Assembly: GCA_013203855.1 (NCBI GenBank)
Contig: JABMPG010000199.1
Span: forward strand, 1-6,377
Direction: 5' to 3'
From: a bacterium
GTDB lineage: Bacteria; Sumerlaeota; Sumerlaeia; UBA8349
DNA length: 6,377 nucleotides
The notes under the pieces were generated by a model. The model was not told where the DNA came from. It saw only the letters and a list, made by a program, of their open reading frames with translations, and made no database searches. Shown piece by piece: positions 5,584 through 6,377 of the stretch; position 1 is the first letter of the stretch; every line of letters begins with the position of its first letter. Both the position numbers and the translations under genes were made by a program.

Positions 5584-6377
5584 ATCTGACACGTTTGCTT
5601 GAGGGCTCGTTCCAGGTCAAGGCCTCGGATATCCATCTGAAGTGGGATCAGGCGCCCGTTCTGCGGGTGAATTCAAAGTTGACCCCGGTCAAACACCCCG
5701 TTCTGACCGATGAGGATCTCGAGCAGGCGGTGCGTGAGATCTTGCCCCCCCGGCTTCAGGATACCTTTGACACCGAGGGCGCGGCCGACTTCGCCCACAA
5801 CATGCCCGGCCTCGGCCGGTTCCGCGTGGCTGCTTTCCATCAGCGGGGCCATATCAGCATCACTTGCCGACGGATCACGCCGCAGCCACCGGAACTTGAA
5901 GAGTTGAGCCTGCCCAAGGTGATCGAGAAGCTCACGCGCCTGAATCGCGGACTTGTCCTGGTCACCGGCATCACCGGCTCGGGAAAATCCTCGACGCTGG
6001 CGGCGCTGCTTCACCGGATCAACCGGACCCGTCGCGCCCACATTGTCACCATCGAGGATCCGATCGAATACCTGTTTCAGGACGATCAGTGCATCATCAA
6101 CCAGATGGAGATCGGCTTGGACTGCCCGAGTTTCAATGTGGCGATGCGGCGCATTCTGCGGTTCGACCCGGATATCATCATGATTGGGGAAATGCGCGAC
6201 CGCGAAACCGTGGCGACAGCCATCGAGGCCGTGGATACAGGCCACCTCGTCTTCAGCACCCTGCACACCTCGGATGCCAAACAGACGATCAACCGCGTTC
6301 TGCACTTTTTCGAGAAGCGCGAAGAGCAAATGATTCTCGAACTGTTGGCGCACAACCTGAAGGCCGTTATCTCTCAG
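5580..6377 (+). CDS. pilT: PilT-like type IV pilus retraction ATPase (3' end outside window)
   Basis: 266 codons are visible out of about 340-380 usual for the family. PilT-type proteins form cytoplasmic hexamers that power pilus retraction. The N-terminal PAS-like domain has the ASDIHL motif (residues 15-20) and PGLGRFRV (76-83). The ATPase core has Walker A GITGSGKSS (130-138), Asp box VTIEDPIEY (156-164), Walker B DPDIIMIGEMRD (196-207) with catalytic E204, and His box TGHLVFSTLHT (220-230). It ends at LKAVISQ, just where PilT continues with its C-terminal domain, so the AIRNLI-type motif that marks PilT lies outside. GEMRD favours PilT/PilU over the assembly ATPase PilB, and there is no long PilB N-terminal domain. 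The usual Glu or Gln before DPD is Phe195 here. PilU or a divergent PilT paralogue cannot be excluded. It follows the sandwich protein gene closely, perhaps with an ATGA overlap. Confidence 0.9.
   Translation, partial: MNLTRLLEGSFQVKASDIHLKWDQAPVLRVNSKLTPVKHPVLTDEDLEQAVREILPPRLQDTFDTEGAADFAHNMPGLGRFRVAAFHQRGHISITCRRITPQPPELEELSLPKVIEKLTRLNRGLVLVTGITGSGKSSTLAALLHRINRTRRAHIVTIEDPIEYLFQDDQCIINQMEIGLDCPSFNVAMRRILRFDPDIIMIGEMRDRETVATAIEAVDTGHLVFSTLHTSDAKQTINRVLHFFEKREEQMILELLAHNLKAVISQ

Noticed and set aside
4660..5620. Minus-strand open frames of 226 and 270 residues opposite the sandwich protein gene
   Set aside because: Ser/Pro/Arg-rich products typical of antisense reading in G+C-rich genes. 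The plus-strand frame has a ribosome site and a structured beta-rich domain.
5673..6353. Minus-strand open frame of 226 residues under the pilT-like gene
   Set aside because: Shadow of the PilT-like reading frame, which has all ATPase motifs; the antisense product has no recognisable domain.

Overview
The window looks like bacterial DNA of moderately high G+C. It carries secreted beta-helix (polysaccharide-degrading type) proteins, an AraC-type regulator relic and a PilT-type pilus ATPase. That mix suits a Gram-negative carbohydrate degrader such as a member of the PVC group (Planctomycetes, Verrucomicrobia, Lentisphaerae, Kiritimatiellota) or Hydrogenedentota. This is an inference from gene content; no taxonomic marker is present.

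Left part (1-3642, minus strand): two tandem paralogous genes for exported right-handed beta-helix proteins, read leftwards. The upstream copy (3642 to 1567) is complete at 691 residues. The downstream copy (1514 to beyond base 1) starts 52 bases later and runs off the window. Its frame stays open for about 504 codons, although no closed ORF represents it. The mature parts are about 83% identical by hand count, but the signal peptides are unrelated. Both proteins start with a small beta-sandwich-like domain, then a pectate-lyase-3 motif, then a helix whose layout resembles GH110 and related alpha-galactosidase-like proteins. A good sigma70-type promoter with a 13-base palindrome over its -10 box lies upstream of the pair, so they are probably co-transcribed.

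Middle part (3643-4444): a divergent, frameshifted and truncated relic of an AraC-family regulator (cupin sensor half only), followed by about 350 bases with no recognisable gene.

Right part (4445-6377, plus strand): a gene for a protein with a beta-sandwich that resembles the N-terminal domain of GH36 alpha-galactosidases, without the catalytic barrel and with a long acidic tail. It is followed closely by a pilT-like retraction ATPase gene that is cut by the window end. The C-terminus of the first protein may be frameshifted. The -1 frame keeps the acidic character and ends in an ATGA overlap with the pilT-like start.

The two halves seem functionally unrelated: exported glycan-active proteins with a decayed local regulator on the left, and a type IV pilus-type unit on the right. 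I see no CRISPR array, insertion sequence, tRNA or rRNA.
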